Part shown: piece after piece, positions 45,122 to 53,780 of the stretch
Numbering within the stretch: the stretch's first letter is position 1
How the letters are laid out: every line of letters starts with the position of its first letter
NCBI GenBank assembly: GCA_963840665.1
Contig: CAWIZO010000005.1
Location: 597,592-661,591, forward strand
Length of the DNA: 64,000 nt
Direction: 5' to 3'
From: DATFTE01 sp963840665
GTDB lineage: Bacteria; Acidobacteriota; Terriglobia; Terriglobales; Acidobacteriaceae
Position numbers and translations under genes: made by a program
The notes under the pieces: generated by a model
What the model saw: only the letters and a program-made list of their open reading frames with translations
What the model was told of the DNA's origin: nothing
Database searches by the model: none

Positions 45122-45152
45122 AGCCGGGCCAACCAGCCCGGCTAAGTTTTTT
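45122..45152 (+). terminator. Rho-independent terminator
   Basis: Stem AGCCGGGC/GCCCGGCT (45122-45143, 6-base loop) followed by TTTTTT (45147-45152). It ends the transcript of the small 76-aa gene. An upstream stem TCGGGGA/TCCCCGA is also present. The rest of the gap to 45387 holds no gene that I can see. Confidence 0.88.
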
Positions 45153-45387
45153 GGGCACGCCGGAAAGTGCACTAGTTCCAGCCGTGCCATGCAGAGTCAA
45201 GGCGTTATCAGCGGCTGAGGTTCGCTCCTGTTGCAAGAGCCGACCCCGGATTTCCGATAAAACGCCCCAACGGCACGCTGAAGTCATGCCCTTACCATCC
45301 GCTTCCTTGACTTAACAGTTCCCGCTTGTGTAGAAGTGTCCCATCCATCGATTCAGTCGCTTGGGGACATCTATCGAGGAAGAACGG

Positions 45388-46644
45388 ATGCTCCCTCAAA
45401 ACTCCCGCTACCGCACCTGGCTCTGGATGGTCCTTATCACCTTTGCCATCCGTATTGCTGTCGCCGGATTCCTTTACCCCGAACACCTCAATCCCGATCG
45501 CGATCACTGGAGATTCGCGGGCGAAACCGGACGCATCGCCCGGTCACTCGCTGAAGGCAAAGGCTTCTCGAGCCCCTTTTTCGCCGAAACCGGACCGACT
45601 GCCTGGCTGACGCCGATCTTCCCGCTATTGCTTGCGGGCGTCTTCAAGGTCTTTGGCGTCTATACCAAGGCTTCGGCGCTGGTGATCCTCGGGCTCGATT
45701 GCCTGTTCTCGGCGCTTACTTGCATTCCCGTCTATTTAATCGCGAAGAAGAGTTTTGGCGACAAAGCTGCGCTTTACAGCGGATGGGCCTGGGTTTTCTT
45801 CCCATACTCGATTTTTTTTGCTGCCGATTTCATTTGGGCCACGACGCTTTCCGGATTGCTGTTCGCCTGTCTGTTCCTGCTCGTGCTTTATCTGCACGAG
45901 TCGTCGAAGACTTCGCTTTGGATAGCTTTCGGTGCGCTCGCGGGACTCGCCGCGCTGAACGATCCCATCGTGATGTCGGTTGCGCCCTTTCTCGGCGCGT
46001 GGTGCTGGTACCGCCGCTACCGCGAAGGAATGCGCTGGCTCGCGCCCGGCCTCGCTGCGATTCTCGCGGTTACTGTGACCGTCTCTCCCTGGTTCATCCG
46101 CAACTACGAAGTCTTCGGCAAGTTCATTCCTTTCCGCGGCAATCTCGGTTTTGAATTCTACTGCGGCAACAACGTGGACAGCTGGCATTGGGATCCGCCG
46201 GGCTACCATCCTTCCGACACCGAGCAGGAATGGAAAGAGTACCAGCAACTGGGCGAGTTGGGATACATGGCTCGCAAGCGCGACCAGGCGTTTGAGTTCA
46301 TCGGCAGCCATCGCGAACTCTACGTGAAGCAAACGCTGCGCCGCGTCGTCTATATGTGGACCGGTTTCTGGAGCTTCGGCGCGCGCTATCTGAAAGAAGA
46401 GCCGTTTGATTACGCGAACATTTTCTTCTGCACGGCGCTGACGGTGTTCGCGTTTCTTGGCCTGCGCCAGGCGTTCCGCGACGGCACCGGGCCTCCGGCA
46501 CCGTACATCCTCGTGTTTATTTTCTTTCCACTGGTTTATTACCTAACACATCCCGAGGATTACTATCGGCGTCCGATTGATCCGCTGTTTGTCGTGTTGG
46601 GGGTGTACGGGGCGATGTCGCTGCGCAGGCGGCGTCAGACTTAA
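45388..46644 (+). CDS. GT39/PMT_2-like membrane glycosyltransferase
   Basis: 418 aa from the ATG at 45388, ahead of which GAGGAAG forms a good ribosome site. About ten hydrophobic helices, with the first large periplasmic loop carrying HLNPDRDHWRFAGETGRIA and FSSPFFAETGPTAWLTPIFP, the acidic and proline motifs expected for the catalytic loop of polyprenyl-phosphate sugar transferases (ArnT/PMT-like). A later loop holds the HPEDYYRRPIDP ending. Acceptor unknown; no lipid A or arabinose genes nearby. Confidence 0.82.
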   Translation: MLPQNSRYRTWLWMVLITFAIRIAVAGFLYPEHLNPDRDHWRFAGETGRIARSLAEGKGFSSPFFAETGPTAWLTPIFPLLLAGVFKVFGVYTKASALVILGLDCLFSALTCIPVYLIAKKSFGDKAALYSGWAWVFFPYSIFFAADFIWATTLSGLLFACLFLLVLYLHESSKTSLWIAFGALAGLAALNDPIVMSVAPFLGAWCWYRRYREGMRWLAPGLAAILAVTVTVSPWFIRNYEVFGKFIPFRGNLGFEFYCGNNVDSWHWDPPGYHPSDTEQEWKEYQQLGELGYMARKRDQAFEFIGSHRELYVKQTLRRVVYMWTGFWSFGARYLKEEPFDYANIFFCTALTVFAFLGLRQAFRDGTGPPAPYILVFIFFPLVYYLTHPEDYYRRPIDPLFVVLGVYGAMSLRRRRQT

Positions 46645-46780
46645 TTAAAACCGCAGAGGACGCTGAGCAGTTTGGAACGTGATTCCACGCGTTGGTAGGC
46701 GTCGCAACTCCAAAGCGGACCTCCGTGACCAACATTCCAAAAGACGGCGCGACTGAAGTCGTGCCCTTCCCGTAGCACAC

Positions 46781-46855
46781 GCCAGATCCCTCGCTTCGCT
46801 TCGGGATGACGTCAGATGGAGAGAAGGCCTTAGCTTCGCGATGAGTCAGATGGAG
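46781..46855. repeat. AGATCC...GGATGACG repeat, third copy
   Basis: GCCAGATCCCTCGCTTCGCT then TCGGGATGACGTCAG, matching the units at 14628 and 14722, followed by a decayed partial copy (CTTAGCTTCGCGATGAGTCA). It fills the convergent gap between the GT39-like gene and the MacB-like gene. Confidence 0.6.
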
Positions 46856-46862
46856 AAATGCC

Positions 46863-48110
46863 TTATTCGTAGCGCAGGCTTTCGACGGGATCGAGTTTCG
46901 CGGCGCGGGTTGCGGGAACCGTCCCGAAGAGAATTCCTACCAGCGACGAAACAATAATCGCGACAATGGCCGACAGGCCTGAGACCGGAACGCGATACTC
47001 GCTAAAAAAGCGAATCGAATAGGGGATCGCTAAGCCAATGACAACACCGATAATGCCGCCGCCGAAAGAAATCAGAATGGCTTCTGAAAGGAATTGAAAA
47101 CGAATTTCGCGATTGGTGGCACCCAACGCCTTGCGGATTCCGATCTCTCGGATGCGGGCGCTTACCGTGGCCAACATGATGTTCATGATGCCAATGCCGC
47201 TGACCAGCAAAACCACAGCAGCCACCAGCAAGAGCATTAACGTCAAAGCGTTGGCCGCGCGTTCCGCCACCGCGACGAGTTCGGTCAGGTTGGTGACGTT
47301 ATAAACCGACTCGGCGCGATGGCGTGATTGGATGACGCGCTTGATCTGATCAGTCGCTGTGGGAACCATCGACGAATCGGCCAGGGAAAAGTAAATCTGC
47401 TTCACGGTCAGATTGTCATTGAAATAGCGCGAAACCGTGTAGGGGATCAGCATGGTGCTGTCGGTCACTTCCGACTGGCCAAACGTATTCACCCGCTCGC
47501 GAAACGTTCCAATAACGACGAACGGCAACCCATTCAACTTGATGACTTTGCCGACGGCCTCGTCGTCCGATCCGTAGAGCACTTTGGCCAGCTTTTCGGT
47601 GAGAACACCCACTTTGTTGTGAGCCTGAGAATCCTGCGCGTCAAAAAATCTGCCCGAGGTGACTAACAGATTGCGCACGGTCAAGTATTCGGGATACACG
47701 CCGAGGATCTGAATATCGCGCTCTTTGCCTCCGCCCACCGGGATGCGGTCCGACATATTCACGACCGGCGAAGCCGCGACAATTCCGGGAACCTCCGCCT
47801 GCGCGGCCTTCAGGTCGTCGATAGTCAGCGGATCAATGGCGGAATTGCTGATGCGCTGTTGTCCCCCCTCATATTCGGCATAGATCAGGTTGGCGCCGAT
47901 CGACTGGATCTGGTTGAGTACATACTGTTTGCCGGTCAATCCAATGGTCACCACCAGAATCAAGGACGCGGTGCCGATGACCATTCCCAGTGCCGTGAGC
48001 ATGAAACGCACTTTGTTGCTGCAGAATGTTTCGTAGGCGAAGCTGAGAATCTCGCCCGAGACTACGCGACGCGGATGAGGCGTGGCCGGCGTTGTAGTGG
48101 TGGTCGACAT
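46863..48110 (-). CDS. MacB/FtsX-family ABC transporter permease
   Basis: 415 aa. One N-terminal helix (FMLTALGMVIGTASLILVVT), a large periplasmic MacB_PCD-like domain (about 60-280), and three C-terminal helices of the FtsX domain (LLVAAVVLLVSGIGIMNIML, IREIGIRKALGATNREIRFQ coupling helix, FGTVPATRAAKLDPVESLRY ending). It needs an ATPase and often a periplasmic adaptor, neither of which is adjacent. Expected role: MacB-like mechanotransmission export. Its promoter must lie in or beyond the start of the divergent gene. Confidence 0.88.
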   Translation of the reverse strand: MSTTTTTPATPHPRRVVSGEILSFAYETFCSNKVRFMLTALGMVIGTASLILVVTIGLTGKQYVLNQIQSIGANLIYAEYEGGQQRISNSAIDPLTIDDLKAAQAEVPGIVAASPVVNMSDRIPVGGGKERDIQILGVYPEYLTVRNLLVTSGRFFDAQDSQAHNKVGVLTEKLAKVLYGSDDEAVGKVIKLNGLPFVVIGTFRERVNTFGQSEVTDSTMLIPYTVSRYFNDNLTVKQIYFSLADSSMVPTATDQIKRVIQSRHRAESVYNVTNLTELVAVAERAANALTLMLLLVAAVVLLVSGIGIMNIMLATVSARIREIGIRKALGATNREIRFQFLSEAILISFGGGIIGVVIGLAIPYSIRFFSEYRVPVSGLSAIVAIIVSSLVGILFGTVPATRAAKLDPVESLRYE

Positions 48111-48245
48111 CCTGATACAGCTTAGATGCTACCCGTCCGCTGCAAGAGGCGCAATTGGCGGGTCAGGACACGAGCGAAGAGGGTATTGTCTTGGGCCATT
48201 TTTCCGCGGAATCGAGCGATCTTTCATTGCACAGACACCTCCACC

Positions 48246-49823
48246 TTGTTAACATTTAACCTTCTGAACAGAGATAGAGACCAATCCAATTCGGCGCTGT
48301 CGCCGCATGCTGTCGCGGAGCCCCCGGAGCAAGAAACTGGGACGCGTGCGGCTGTCGCAAAGCCTGCGCCAATCGCTTCCAAAATCCGTAACGGGTTGAT
48401 TCTTTTGCTTCTCACGCTGGGATCGTTGCTCGTGATGGGATACCATCCCGGCGCGGAGGATGCGGAGATTTACCTTCCCGGCATCGAAAAAATTCTTCGG
48501 CCCGAGCTTTTCCCCTTCAATGCGCAATTTTTCCAGTCCCACGCGCACATGACATTATTTCCCAACCTGATCGCGGCGTCGGTACAAATCAGCAACTTGC
48601 CGATTGAAGCTGTGACGTTTGGGTGGCAGTTGCTGTCTTTGTTTCTTCTCTTGTGGGCCGCGTGGGAGCTGATGGGAAAGTGCTTTGAAGACGCGACAGC
48701 GCGCTGGGCGGGAGTCGCTCTTCTGGCCGCGCTGTTCACCTTGCCGGTGGCCGGGACTGCGCTCTACATCATGGACCAGTACATCAATCCGCGGAACCTG
48801 ACGGCCTTCGCGGGAATTTTCGCGATTGTCGCGGTACTGGACCGGAAATATATTCGCGCCGGACTATTTCTGCTGTTTGCGGCGGCGATGCATCCGCTGA
48901 TGCCAGTCTTTGCAATTTTCTGCGCGGTCATCCTGGTATGGATGCGACGCCGGGACTTCGCGAACGTCAGCTTCGCTGCGGCGTTACCTTTTGCATTCCT
49001 GTTTCAACCGACGTCAGCTGCTTATCATCAGGTCGCCGCTTCGCACACCTATCACTATTTTCTGCGTTGGGAGTGGTACGAAATTCTGGGGGCGGTTGCG
49101 CCGCTTGGAATCCTTTGGGGATTCAGCCGCTTAGCCCGCTCGCGGCAGATGTGGAATATCGATCTTCTCTGCCGTGCGTTCATGGTGTACGAATCGATTT
49201 GTATTGTGGCGGCAGTAATTTTGTCGTCATCGCCCAGATTCGAGGCTCTGGCCCGCATCCAACCAATGAGGAGCCTTTACCTTCTATACATAGTAATGAT
49301 TCTTCTGGCGGGGGGCTTCGCTGGAGAATACCTGCTGAAGAATCGTGCGTGGCGATGGGTGGCGTTATTCCTGCCTTTGTGCGCGGGGATGTTCTACGCG
49401 CAGCGGCAACTGTTTCCCGCAAGCGCTCACATTGAATGGCCGGGTGCAACTCCACTGAATCCCTGGGTGCAGGCGTTTCTGTGGGTGCGGGATAACACTC
49501 CGGTGGATGCGGTGTTCGCACTTGATCCGCATCACATGGAAATCACCGGAGAGGACAGCAACGGCTTCCGCGCGATTGCGCAAAGAAGCATGCTGGCCGA
49601 TGCCGCGAAAGATAGCGGGGCGGTCACGATGTTCCCGCCGCTTGCCGAGGAATGGCAGCGGCAGGTGCAGGCACAGAACGGATGGAAAGATTTTCAGCCG
49701 CAAGACTTCGACCGGTTGCAATCCACCTATGGAGTCAACTGGGTGGTTGTGCAGGCGCCGGGTCTTGAGGACATGAGCTGTCCGTACCAGAATCAGGTGG
49801 TCGCGGTTTGCCGTTTGAATTGA
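48246..49823 (+). CDS. Polytopic membrane protein of unknown function
   Basis: 525 aa from a TTG at 48246. The frame is open back to an ATG at 48126, but that would leave 15 bases to the divergent permease gene and encode an unlikely Arg/Thr-rich start; neither site has a good ribosome-binding sequence. Eleven or so helices begin at about residue 50 (LILLLLTLGSLLVMGYHPGA), with an acidic/aromatic loop (EDAEIYLPGIEKILRPELFP, FFQSHAHMTLFPNLIA). A soluble C-terminal domain ends near DMSCPYQNQVVAVCRLN. The design recalls GT-C-fold glycosyltransferases or DUF6798-like proteins. Function not assigned. Confidence 0.7.
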   Translation: MLTFNLLNRDRDQSNSALSPHAVAEPPEQETGTRAAVAKPAPIASKIRNGLILLLLTLGSLLVMGYHPGAEDAEIYLPGIEKILRPELFPFNAQFFQSHAHMTLFPNLIAASVQISNLPIEAVTFGWQLLSLFLLLWAAWELMGKCFEDATARWAGVALLAALFTLPVAGTALYIMDQYINPRNLTAFAGIFAIVAVLDRKYIRAGLFLLFAAAMHPLMPVFAIFCAVILVWMRRRDFANVSFAAALPFAFLFQPTSAAYHQVAASHTYHYFLRWEWYEILGAVAPLGILWGFSRLARSRQMWNIDLLCRAFMVYESICIVAAVILSSSPRFEALARIQPMRSLYLLYIVMILLAGGFAGEYLLKNRAWRWVALFLPLCAGMFYAQRQLFPASAHIEWPGATPLNPWVQAFLWVRDNTPVDAVFALDPHHMEITGEDSNGFRAIAQRSMLADAAKDSGAVTMFPPLAEEWQRQVQAQNGWKDFQPQDFDRLQSTYGVNWVVVQAPGLEDMSCPYQNQVVAVCRLN

Positions 49824-49900
49824 GTTCGACATTGGCTGTCGGGGTCAGTGGGATTGTTCGCTTGGGAACTCTGCAATCTTGAAAATAAAGGAATAGCCTG

Positions 49901-50773
49901 ATGGCTACATTGCAAGCAGTGGCGGCGAAAGCTGTCGCATTGTTCCCGTATGAGCGCTGGAATGCGGAATTGTCCGCGGTCGCGCGCGAGTATCAGAATA
50001 ACCATCCTGTGCCGCACATTCTCCTAAGCGATTTTCTGGAACTGCCGGTGGCGCGCCAGATCGCCGAAGAATTTCCCGCCCGCAACACGGACGCCTGGAC
50101 GCACTACCAGCACCATAACGAGAACAAACTAGGCATGGCGAAGCGGGAATGCTTTCCGCCTGAACTGGGCGCGGTGGTCGATGAACTGAACTCGCCGGAT
50201 TTCGTGAGCTGGCTATCGGAACTGACCGGCATTCCCGGGTTGATGGCCGATTCCATGCTCGAAGGCGGTGGCCTGCACCAGTCCGGGCGCGGCGGCTTCC
50301 TCAATGTCCACACCGATTTTTCCAATCATCACTACCACAAGCACTGGCGCCGCCGCGTAAACCTGATTCTTTATTTGAACGAAGGCTGGCAGGAGCCATG
50401 GGGCGGGTCGATCGAGTTGTGGGATCGCACCATGCATCATTGCGTCGCGAAGTATCCGCCGCTGCTCAATCATGCGCTGATCTTCAACACCAACGAAATC
50501 TCGTATCACGGCTTTCCCGAGCCGTTGCAGTGTCCGGAAGGTCAGTCGCGCAGGAGCCTGGCGCTGTATTACTACACGATCGATAACTCCGAGACCGGCT
50601 GGATGCGCTCGACGAACTACCGCGCGCGTCCCAATGACGGATTGTGGAATGCGGCGATGATCTGGCTCGACAAGCAGGCGGTGGACCTATATTCGCGAGC
50701 GAAGGCAAGATTTGGTTTCTCGGATGAGTTCGCGAGCAAGGTGCTAGGGTTGTTGTCGGGCAAGAAGAAATAA
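49901..50773 (+). CDS. 2-oxoglutarate/Fe(II)-dependent oxygenase (prolyl hydroxylase-like)
   Basis: 290 aa. Double-stranded beta-helix iron ligands H137 and D139 (LNVHTDF), distal H203 (NEISYHGFPEP) and the 2-oxoglutarate-binding arginine R217/R218 (SRRSLALYYY). RVNLILYLNEGWQEPWGGSI is typical of the 2OG-FeII_Oxy_3 group. Substrates in this group include proline residues and small amines; none is indicated here. It sits between a membrane protein and a GT2 enzyme, with no overlap. Confidence 0.87.
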   Translation: MATLQAVAAKAVALFPYERWNAELSAVAREYQNNHPVPHILLSDFLELPVARQIAEEFPARNTDAWTHYQHHNENKLGMAKRECFPPELGAVVDELNSPDFVSWLSELTGIPGLMADSMLEGGGLHQSGRGGFLNVHTDFSNHHYHKHWRRRVNLILYLNEGWQEPWGGSIELWDRTMHHCVAKYPPLLNHALIFNTNEISYHGFPEPLQCPEGQSRRSLALYYYTIDNSETGWMRSTNYRARPNDGLWNAAMIWLDKQAVDLYSRAKARFGFSDEFASKVLGLLSGKKK

Positions 50774-50819
50774 AAGCTCTTCACCGCAAAGGGCGCTAAG
50801 GAACGCAAAGAAAGACTGC

Positions 50820-51617
50820 TTATGTTCTTTCAGCGCCCGGCGCGTAGTAGATAGGAAGTTGGTCTTCCAGGCGACGGCCGTCTGAGGCGAAGATGCGATA
50901 ATGCGCCAGTCCGGCGCGCTGTAACGCGAACTGCAGAGCGGTGCCAAGCACTCCCATTCCGTACTTCACGCTACGGCGGAAATTGATCGACGAAGCCTCT
51001 TCGAAATACTTCGTGGGACAAGAAACTTCTCCGATCCCAAATCCAAAATAAGCGCATTGGGCGAGCATCTGGTTGTCGAAGACGAAGTCGTCGGAATTCT
51101 CGACCAGCGGAAGCTTAGTCAGAACGTCGCGGCTGAAGGCGCGATATCCGGTGTGATACTCCGATAACTTGATTCCCAGAAAAATGTTTTCGAAGGCGGT
51201 TAGGAAACGGTTGGCGATGTATTTCCAGATAGGCATGCCGCCGCGGAGGGCGCGTCCGCCGATGATGCGCGAGCCGAGTACAACGTCATACACGCCATAG
51301 GCCACCATGCTCGCCATGGCGGTGACCAGCAGCGGGGTGTACTGATAGTCGGGATGCACCATGATGACGACATCGGCGCCGGCGGCGAGAGCTTCGCGAT
51401 AGCAGGTCTGCTGGTTGCGCCCGTAGCCGTAGTTCTTGTCGTGCACGAAGAACGGGATACCGAGTTCTTTGGCCACGCGCACCGTGCCGTCGGAGCTGTG
51501 ATCGTCGACCAGGATGCAGGTATCGACCAGTTCGGGTAGCTCGCGGACCGTGAGTTCGAGCGTCTTCTCCGCATTATAGGCGGGGAGTACGACCGCGATA
51601 TGTTTTCCGTTAATCAT
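50820..51617 (-). CDS. Family 2 glycosyltransferase (DPM1/polyprenyl-phosphate type)
   Basis: 265 aa from the ATG at 51617 after AGGA (MINGKHIAVVLPAYNAEKTL). The GT-A nucleotide-sugar-binding fold has VDDHSSDGTV and the DXD-like MVHPDYQY. GGMPIWKYIANRFLTAFENI and the SEYHTGYRAFSRDVL signature mark the DPM/GtrB-like subgroup. No C-terminal membrane helices, so it is probably a soluble or peripheral enzyme that makes a lipid-linked sugar. The GT39-like enzymes in the window need such donors. Confidence 0.88.
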   Translation of the reverse strand: MINGKHIAVVLPAYNAEKTLELTVRELPELVDTCILVDDHSSDGTVRVAKELGIPFFVHDKNYGYGRNQQTCYREALAAGADVVIMVHPDYQYTPLLVTAMASMVAYGVYDVVLGSRIIGGRALRGGMPIWKYIANRFLTAFENIFLGIKLSEYHTGYRAFSRDVLTKLPLVENSDDFVFDNQMLAQCAYFGFGIGEVSCPTKYFEEASSINFRRSVKYGMGVLGTALQFALQRAGLAHYRIFASDGRRLEDQLPIYYAPGAERT

Positions 51618-51750
51618 GGATTCCTGACACTCTGGACGCCGAAACAGCCGGGGGCAGAATTCGGGTCGGTGTCCCTTTATAATAACAAGACGCACCCACC
51701 AGTTGAGACGATTGTGGCTTCCTTGGGGCGAACTTTTTCTGAGCGAGAAG

Positions 51751-53163
51751 ATGCCGAATCCACGCACACTGTTCGATAAGGTCTGGGATGAGCATCTGGT
51801 TTGCGAACCCGATGGGCGATCGCCGCTGCTCTACATCGACCTGCATTTGGTGCACGAAGTGACTTCTCCGCAGGCGTTCGACGGGTTGCGCGCGGCAGGA
51901 CGCAAAGTCCGCCAGCCCCAACGCACTGTGGCGACGGTTGATCACAATATTCCCACCGAGCCGCGCGGAACTCCGATCACCGACCTGATTGCGAAAGCGC
52001 AGATCGAGGCGCTGCAGAAAAACTGCAAGGCGTTTGCTGTTCCGCTGTTCGACATGGATTCTCCGGATCAGGGAATCGTGCACGTGATCGGCCCAGAGCT
52101 GGGCTTCACGCAGCCGGGAATGACGATTGTCTGCGGTGACAGCCACACTTCAACGCATGGGGCGCTGGGATCGCTCGCATTTGGTATTGGAACGTCCGAA
52201 GTCGAACACGTGCTGGCAACCCAGTGCCTGCCACAGCGCAAACCGAAGAGCATGTTGATTCAGGTGAACGGGCGATTGCCGGAAGGCGTCACGGCGAAAG
52301 ATCTGGCGCTCGGCATCATTGGGAAAATTGGCACCGATGGCGCGACCGGACATGTCATCGAATATGCCGGGGAGACCGTCCGCGCACTGTCGCTCGAAGG
52401 CCGCATGACGCTGTGCAACATGAGCATTGAAGCTGGCGCACGCGCGGGCATGGTTGCGCCCGATGAGACGACGTTCGCGTATGTAAAGGGACGGCGTTTC
52501 GCGCCCGAAGGTCAGGCTTGGGAAAAAGCGGTGGAGAAGTGGAGCAAGCTGCCTTCGGACACGGGCGCGAAGTACGACAAGGTTGTTGAGATCGACGCGG
52601 CGACTTTGGCACCATTCGTGACTTGGGGGACAAATCCAGGCATGGTAGTAGCCGTCGACTCGCAGGTGCCGCGACTCACAGACTGGAAAACCGATGCGGA
52701 ACGCCAGGCGGCGGAGCGCATGTTGGAGTACATGGGACTCGAAGCCGGAACGCCCATGGAGGAGATCGCAGTGGACCGCGTGTTCATCGGGTCGTGCACC
52801 AACTCCCGCATTGAAGATTTGCGCGCGGCGGCGAGGGTCGCAAAGGGACATCACGTCAATTCGAAAGTGCGAGCGATGGTGGTGCCCGGGTCCCAGATGA
52901 TTAAGCAGGCGGCCGAGCGCGAAGGATTGCACAAGATTTTTGTCGACGCTGGCTTCGAGTGGCGGGAGTCAGGATGCTCGATGTGTTTAGGCATGAATCC
53001 TGACATCCTTCAGCCGGGAGAGCGTTGCGCTTCGACCAGTAACCGCAATTTTGAAGGACGCCAGGGACGAGGGGGACGCACGCACTTAGTAAGCCCCATG
53101 ATGGCGGCCGCGGCGGCAATCGCCGGGCGATTTACCGATATTCGCAAGTGGCGTTTTAATTAA
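51751..53163 (+). CDS. leuC: 3-isopropylmalate dehydratase, large subunit
   Basis: 470 aa from the ATG at 51751 (MPNPRTLFDKVWDEHLVCEP) behind GAGAAG. Fe-S cluster cysteines occur in FIGSCTNSRIEDL and GCSMCLGMNPD; the aconitase-type CGDSHTSTHGALGSLAFGIG is intact. TATAAT at 51678-51683 is a possible -10 box. With leuD seven bases downstream it forms the isomerase of leucine biosynthesis. No T-box leader is seen. Confidence 0.95.
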   Translation: MPNPRTLFDKVWDEHLVCEPDGRSPLLYIDLHLVHEVTSPQAFDGLRAAGRKVRQPQRTVATVDHNIPTEPRGTPITDLIAKAQIEALQKNCKAFAVPLFDMDSPDQGIVHVIGPELGFTQPGMTIVCGDSHTSTHGALGSLAFGIGTSEVEHVLATQCLPQRKPKSMLIQVNGRLPEGVTAKDLALGIIGKIGTDGATGHVIEYAGETVRALSLEGRMTLCNMSIEAGARAGMVAPDETTFAYVKGRRFAPEGQAWEKAVEKWSKLPSDTGAKYDKVVEIDAATLAPFVTWGTNPGMVVAVDSQVPRLTDWKTDAERQAAERMLEYMGLEAGTPMEEIAVDRVFIGSCTNSRIEDLRAAARVAKGHHVNSKVRAMVVPGSQMIKQAAEREGLHKIFVDAGFEWRESGCSMCLGMNPDILQPGERCASTSNRNFEGRQGRGGRTHLVSPMMAAAAAIAGRFTDIRKWRFN

Positions 53164-53170
53164 GGAACCC

Positions 53171-53728
53171 ATGCAACCGTTTCGCGTACACACTGGCAAA
53201 GTCGCGCCGCTTGATCGCGCCAATGTCGATACCGACCAGATCATTCCGAAGCAGTTTTTGAAGCGCATCGAGCGTACGGGGTTTGGGGAGTTCTTGTTTT
53301 ACGACTGGCGGCAGGAAGCTTCGTTTCCCTTGAATCAGTATCCTGGGGCGAGCATTCTAGTTGCAGGAAAGAACTTTGGTTGCGGATCGTCGCGGGAACA
53401 CGCGGTTTGGGCCCTTGAGGATTTCGGCTTTCGCGCGGTGATTGCGCCGTCATTCGCGGATATCTTTTCCAATAACTGCGGGAAGAACGGAGTGTTGGCG
53501 GTGGTGCTGAGCGAGCAAGAAGTCGCGGAGACCTTGCGGCGGGCGCACGCACCCGGCTATTCGCTGACCATTGATCTTGAGCAGAAAAAGGTTTCGGATG
53601 CTCAAGGCTTCTCCGCAAGCTTTCAGATGGATGAATTCACTCGGCATTGCCTGTTGAACGGGCTGGACGATATCGGATTGACGCTGCAACACGAAAAAGA
53701 AATTTCCGCTTACGAAGCGCGAAAGTAG
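53171..53728 (+). CDS. leuD: 3-isopropylmalate dehydratase, small subunit
   Basis: 185 aa. FRVHTGKVAPLDRANVDTDQ, FGCGSSREHAVWALEDFGFR and IAPSFADIFSNNCGKNGVLA are LeuD signatures (swivel domain of the aconitase fold). It starts seven bases after leuC and must be cotranscribed. leuA and leuB are not in the window. Confidence 0.95.
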   Translation: MQPFRVHTGKVAPLDRANVDTDQIIPKQFLKRIERTGFGEFLFYDWRQEASFPLNQYPGASILVAGKNFGCGSSREHAVWALEDFGFRAVIAPSFADIFSNNCGKNGVLAVVLSEQEVAETLRRAHAPGYSLTIDLEQKKVSDAQGFSASFQMDEFTRHCLLNGLDDIGLTLQHEKEISAYEARK

Positions 53729-53780
53729 CGCCGGCGTCTCGCCGGCCACGGCGCTCGCTTCGATTGTTCAGTCTTCCTTT

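Noticed and set aside
51618..51750. T-box or attenuator leader before leuC
   Set aside because: No T-box sequence, no leucine-codon leader peptide and no terminator hairpin can be found; only a possible -10 box is present.
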